From positions 36,575 to 42,399 of the forward strand of contig NZ_KL585386.1 in assembly GCF_000721935.1 (NCBI RefSeq): a DNA stretch of 5,825 bases, read 5' to 3'. The position numbers and the translations under genes are program-made. Source of the stretch: Streptomyces sp. NRRL WC-3549. GTDB taxonomy: Bacteria > Actinomycetota > Actinomycetes > Streptomycetales > Streptomycetaceae. The notes below the pieces were generated by a model. The model was not told the DNA's origin. It worked only from the letters and a program-made list of their open reading frames with translations, and searched no databases. This document shows, piece after piece, positions 4,430 to 5,825 of the stretch (the first letter of the stretch is position 1; each line of letters starts with the position of its first letter).

Positions 4430-5808
4430 TCAGTGGTGGCCGTGGCCGCTGGTGATCTCCTTGTACTCCTCGGCGGTGGGCTTGGGGATCTGGTTGCCCT
4501 CGCCGTAGTAGCTCCGGCTGAGCCGTGCCCGCAGCTTCTGCAGGGCGGACGGCTTGCGCTCCACGCCGTTCTCGTCGACCGTCGGGCCGATCTCGAGCGG
4601 CTTGTACTGCTCGTGCGCCGTGAGCGCGTACAGCTGCTCCTGGCCGAGCGGCTCGTGGATCTCGACGAACTCACCGTGCGGCAGGCGCTTGATGGTGCCG
4701 GACTCCCGTCCGTGCAGCACCTTCTCCTTGTCGCGGCGCTGGAGCCCGAGGCAGATCCGGCGGGTGGCGATGAACGCCAGGACCGGGCCGGCGAAGAAGG
4801 CGATCCGTACGAACCAGCTGATCGCGTTGAGCGACAGATGGAAGTGGGTCGCCCAGATGTCGTTCCCGCCGCCGACCAGCATGACGAAGTAGATCGTCAC
4901 CCAGGCGACACCGAGCGCGGTGCGGGTCGGGGCGTTGCGCGGCTTGTCCAGGATGTGGTGCTCGCGCTTGTCCCCGGTGATCCACGACTCGATGAACGGG
5001 TAGAGGGCGAGCGCCCCGAGGACGACCCCGAACAGCACCAGCGGGATGAGCACGCCCAGGACCAGCGTGTGGCCCCAGAGGTTGATCTCCCAGCCCGGCA
5101 TGACCCGGACGAAGCCCTCCGCGAAGCCCATGTACCAGTCCGGCTGGGCGCCCGTGGACACCTGGTCCGGCCGGTAGGGGCCGATCCCCCAGATCGGGTT
5201 GATCGTGGCGATCGCGGCGACGACGGCGATGAAACCGAAGACCAGGAAGAAGAAGCCCCCGGCCTTGGCCATGTACACCGGCAGCAGCGGCATGCCGACG
5301 ACGTTCTTGTTCGTCTTGCCCGGGCCGGCGAACTGCGTGTGCTTGTGGAAGAACACCAGGATGAGGTGGGCGACCACGAGCCCGAGCATGATGCCCGGCA
5401 GCAGCAGGATGTGGATCGAGTAGAACCTCGGGATGATGTCGGTCCCGGGGAACTCCCCGCCGAACAGGAACATCGAGATGTACGTGCCGACGACCGGCAT
5501 CGACAGGATCGCGCCCTGGGTGAAGCGCACACCCGTACCGGAGAGCAGGTCGTCCGGCAGGGAGTAGCCGGTGAACCCGGTGAACATGCCGAGCACGAAC
5601 AGCAGGAAGCCGAACAGCCAGTTGATCTCACGCGGCTTGCGGTACGCGCCGGTGAAGAACACCCGGAACATGTGCACGAACATGCCGGCCAGGAAGATGA
5701 CCGCGGCCCAGTGGTGGATCTGCCGGACCAGCAGACCACCGCGGATGTCGAAGCTGATGTCCAGCGCCGAGGCGTAGGCCCGCGACATCTGGATGCCCTG
5801 CATCGGCT
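4430..5808 (-). CDS. qcrB: Cytochrome bc1 complex cytochrome b subunit, N-terminus missing
   Basis: QcrB is the membrane subunit of menaquinol:cytochrome c reductase. It carries two b hemes and the quinol oxidation and reduction sites. Counting from Met at 5803, the heme ligand pairs are His30/His44 (H-x13-H) and His131/His146 (H-x14-H). The Qo-site PDWY, the counterpart of PEWY, is at 221-224. Many hydrophobic helices follow, then the long charged C-terminal tail typical of actinobacterial QcrB, ending GHGHH. Translation is open to the contig end, where adapter begins. Roughly 85-90 N-terminal residues are missing, judged from a remembered family length of about 545. Met at 5803 is therefore internal, not the start. 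qcrA and qcrC would be expected beyond the right edge. The gene ends at its own terminator before trpD. Confidence 0.96.
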
Positions 5809-5825
5809 CTGTCTCTTATACACAT
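5809..5825. other. Tn5 mosaic-end / Nextera adapter remnant at the contig end
   Basis: The last 17 bases are CTGTCTCTTATACACAT, identical to the internal copy at 2095-2111. They are untrimmed tagmentation adapter and mark where the assembly ran out inside qcrB. Minus-strand readings that begin MCIRDR or MYKRQ here are translated adapter. Confidence 0.95.

Noticed and set aside
3031..4455. Long plus-strand open frames opposite trpD and the riboswitch
   Set aside because: They are antisense to a complete trpD with all its motifs. The translations are low-complexity Arg/Gly/Val-rich, as shadow frames in such DNA are.

Overview
The window is high-GC actinobacterial DNA, almost certainly from a Streptomyces. 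The evidence is a strong G/C bias at third codon positions, GTG starts, the protein sequences, and a gene neighbourhood (qcrB next to trpD) that matches from memory the Streptomyces coelicolor region around SCO2139-SCO2148. No database was searched. The right end at 5825 looks like the physical end of a contig, because it stops in a 17-base sequencing-adapter remnant.

Layout, left to right. 1-64: no gene seen. 65-307 (-): an 80-residue protein with two CxxC pairs. 308-480: a divergent promoter region. 481-1218 (+): a rhomboid-family intramembrane serine protease, overlapping by four bases with 1215-1496 (+), a stand-alone Lrp/AsnC ligand-binding (RAM) domain protein. 1539-2868 (-): a class V PLP-dependent aminotransferase / cysteine-desulfurase-like enzyme, broken at 2095-2111 by a Tn5 mosaic-end (Nextera-type) adapter sequence. 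2869-3182 (-): a long leader carrying a clear SAM-IV riboswitch aptamer (3040-3157), then two hairpins, a six-codon upstream ORF with a very good ribosome-binding site, and a C/T-rich stretch. 3183-3233: a perfect 23-bp inverted repeat that terminates trpD. 3244-4308 (-): trpD. 4376-4404: a 12-bp hairpin that terminates qcrB. 4430-5808 (-): qcrB lacking its N-terminus, then the adapter remnant.

How the parts fit. QcrB is the cytochrome b of the actinobacterial bc1 complex, and TrpD is a tryptophan-pathway enzyme. Each appears to end at its own terminator, so they are probably separate transcription units on the same strand. The class V enzyme has its own transcript that begins with the SAM-IV aptamer, which ties an otherwise unassigned enzyme to sulfur/methionine status. 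Its leader could switch between two structures, one of which buries the Shine-Dalgarno sequence of the tiny upstream ORF. This is the most interesting part of the window. The broken state of the enzyme gene is best explained as an assembly artefact, not biology.
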